A stretch of DNA of 64,000 nucleotides from Pelagihabitans sp965238025 (GTDB taxonomy: Bacteria > Bacteroidota > Bacteroidia > Flavobacteriales > Flavobacteriaceae), in NCBI GenBank assembly GCA_965238025.1, contig OZ250162.1:2232001-2296000 (forward strand), written 5' to 3'. Shown one piece after another: positions 63,468-64,000 of this stretch; the first letter of the stretch is position 1; every line of letters begins with the position of its first letter. The position numbers were made by a program, and so were the translations under genes. Under the pieces are notes generated by a model. It saw only the letters and a program-made list of their open reading frames with translations. It did no database searches and was not told the origin of the DNA.

Positions 63468-64000
63468 ATGAATACTGCACTCGAAATAGACCATCTTCAA
63501 AACCTAAGAGATAAGGTCTTATCCTACAATCATGTAGATGCGGCCATACTCGAAGATCAAATGCGGTTTTATAGGTGTTTGAAACTTAAAAAGGGAGAAA
63601 CATTGATTTCGCCCGGACAATTGGTGCAGTATTTCTATTATGTGGCCCAAGGTTGTATTTACTATTACAAATTGGAGGATGGCGAACAAAAAGTTCTAGA
63701 ATTCTATACGGATGATGTCTTTTTTACCGATTTACCGGCCTATGTAAAAGGGACCCCTTCCAATTATTATTTAAAAGCCTCCGAGGTCACCATTGTATAT
63801 GCAATAAAGAAATCGGATGCAGAAAATTCCTTTAATAAATCGCATCAGTTAGAGCGCTTTGGGCGCCTCTCTATGCAAGAAGCCTTTATGAAAATCTTTA
63901 CTAGGGTAGAACGCCTCAGTAGTAGAACCAATGAAGAGCGCTATTTACGATTGTTGGAAAAAAGACCCAATCTGTTCCAACGGGTACCACAGTATTTGAT
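63468..64000 (+). CDS. Crp/Fnr-like transcriptional regulator (3' truncated by window)
   Basis: The ATG at 63468 opens a frame that runs to the window end (177 complete codons). The first 120 residues form a cyclic-nucleotide-binding-like beta roll (CLKLKKGETLISPGQLVQYFYYVAQG, then YYYKLEDGEQKVLEFYTDDVFF). The sequence then continues into the long helix and toward the C-terminal helix-turn-helix (TNEERYLRLLEKRPNLFQRVPQYL). This is the same pattern as the regulator at 50626, but the two are not close paralogues. The DNA-binding helices lie beyond the window. Confidence 0.85.
   Translation, partial: MNTALEIDHLQNLRDKVLSYNHVDAAILEDQMRFYRCLKLKKGETLISPGQLVQYFYYVAQGCIYYYKLEDGEQKVLEFYTDDVFFTDLPAYVKGTPSNYYLKASEVTIVYAIKKSDAENSFNKSHQLERFGRLSMQEAFMKIFTRVERLSSRTNEERYLRLLEKRPNLFQRVPQYL

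Overview
The window is a chromosomal segment of a member of the Bacteroidota, almost certainly a marine Flavobacteriaceae. The evidence is threefold. Type IX secretion (T9SS) and gliding-type cargo is present: three proteins with the CHU_C sorting domain and a PorP/SprF-like protein. Several TAnnTTTG promoter elements occur instead of -10/-35 boxes. Clade-typical gene contents are found: a single-chain SecDF, eukaryote-type ProRS, rho next to DUF4293, DUF1599 next to a BT_3928-like DoxX protein, and Mqo with an LDH-type malate dehydrogenase. The genus cannot be fixed from sequence alone. No prophage, insertion sequence, CRISPR array or rRNA was seen.

Layout. 1-11.5 kb: a giant secreted adhesin-like protein (about 3,417 aa) carrying 23 near-identical 94-residue repeats, followed 19 bp later by its PorP/SprF-like partner. 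12-20 kb: a class D beta-lactamase lipoprotein, a NYN-LOTUS RNA-binding protein, malate:quinone oxidoreductase, a small secreted unknown, an amidohydrolase lipoprotein, a DUF2911 protein and asparagine synthetase. 20.5-28.2 kb: gyrB, a small lipoprotein, mdh, a membrane-anchored unknown and secDF. 28.2-35 kb, mostly minus strand: a ModF-like ATPase, GNAT, alpha/beta hydrolase, DUF192 lipoprotein, lgt, yidD, cysS and folE. 35-41.5 kb: tandem CHU_C proteins, a FadL-family outer-membrane protein and an unusual Gly/Trp/Tyr- then Ser/Arg-rich lipoprotein. 41.5-47.7 kb: proS, two identical tRNA-Glu genes, rpsT, an unknown membrane/lipoprotein pair, rho and DUF4293. 47.8-51.8 kb, minus strand: GNAT, a DJ-1/PfpI protein with the relic of a second copy fused behind its stop codon, an NADPH-quinone-type oxidoreductase, a Crp-like regulator and a phosphoesterase. 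51.9-60.6 kb: truA with an MsbA-like exporter, cdaA, folP, then DUF1599, DoxX-like, thioredoxin-like, tpiA, prmA and clpS. 61-64 kb: a multidomain GH16 beta-glucanase lipoprotein whose catalytic domain is split by a carbohydrate-binding-like insert, and the start of another Crp-family regulator.

Most of the window is ordinary housekeeping. The parts that deserve attention are the mosaic repeat array with its GC-rich composition and adjacent secretion partner, the DJ-1 relic, the apparently permuted insert in the GH16 enzyme, the bacterial RS-like lipoprotein, and an orphan terminator that may end a small RNA. Coordinates of start codons were re-read from the DNA, and several differ from the longest open frame.
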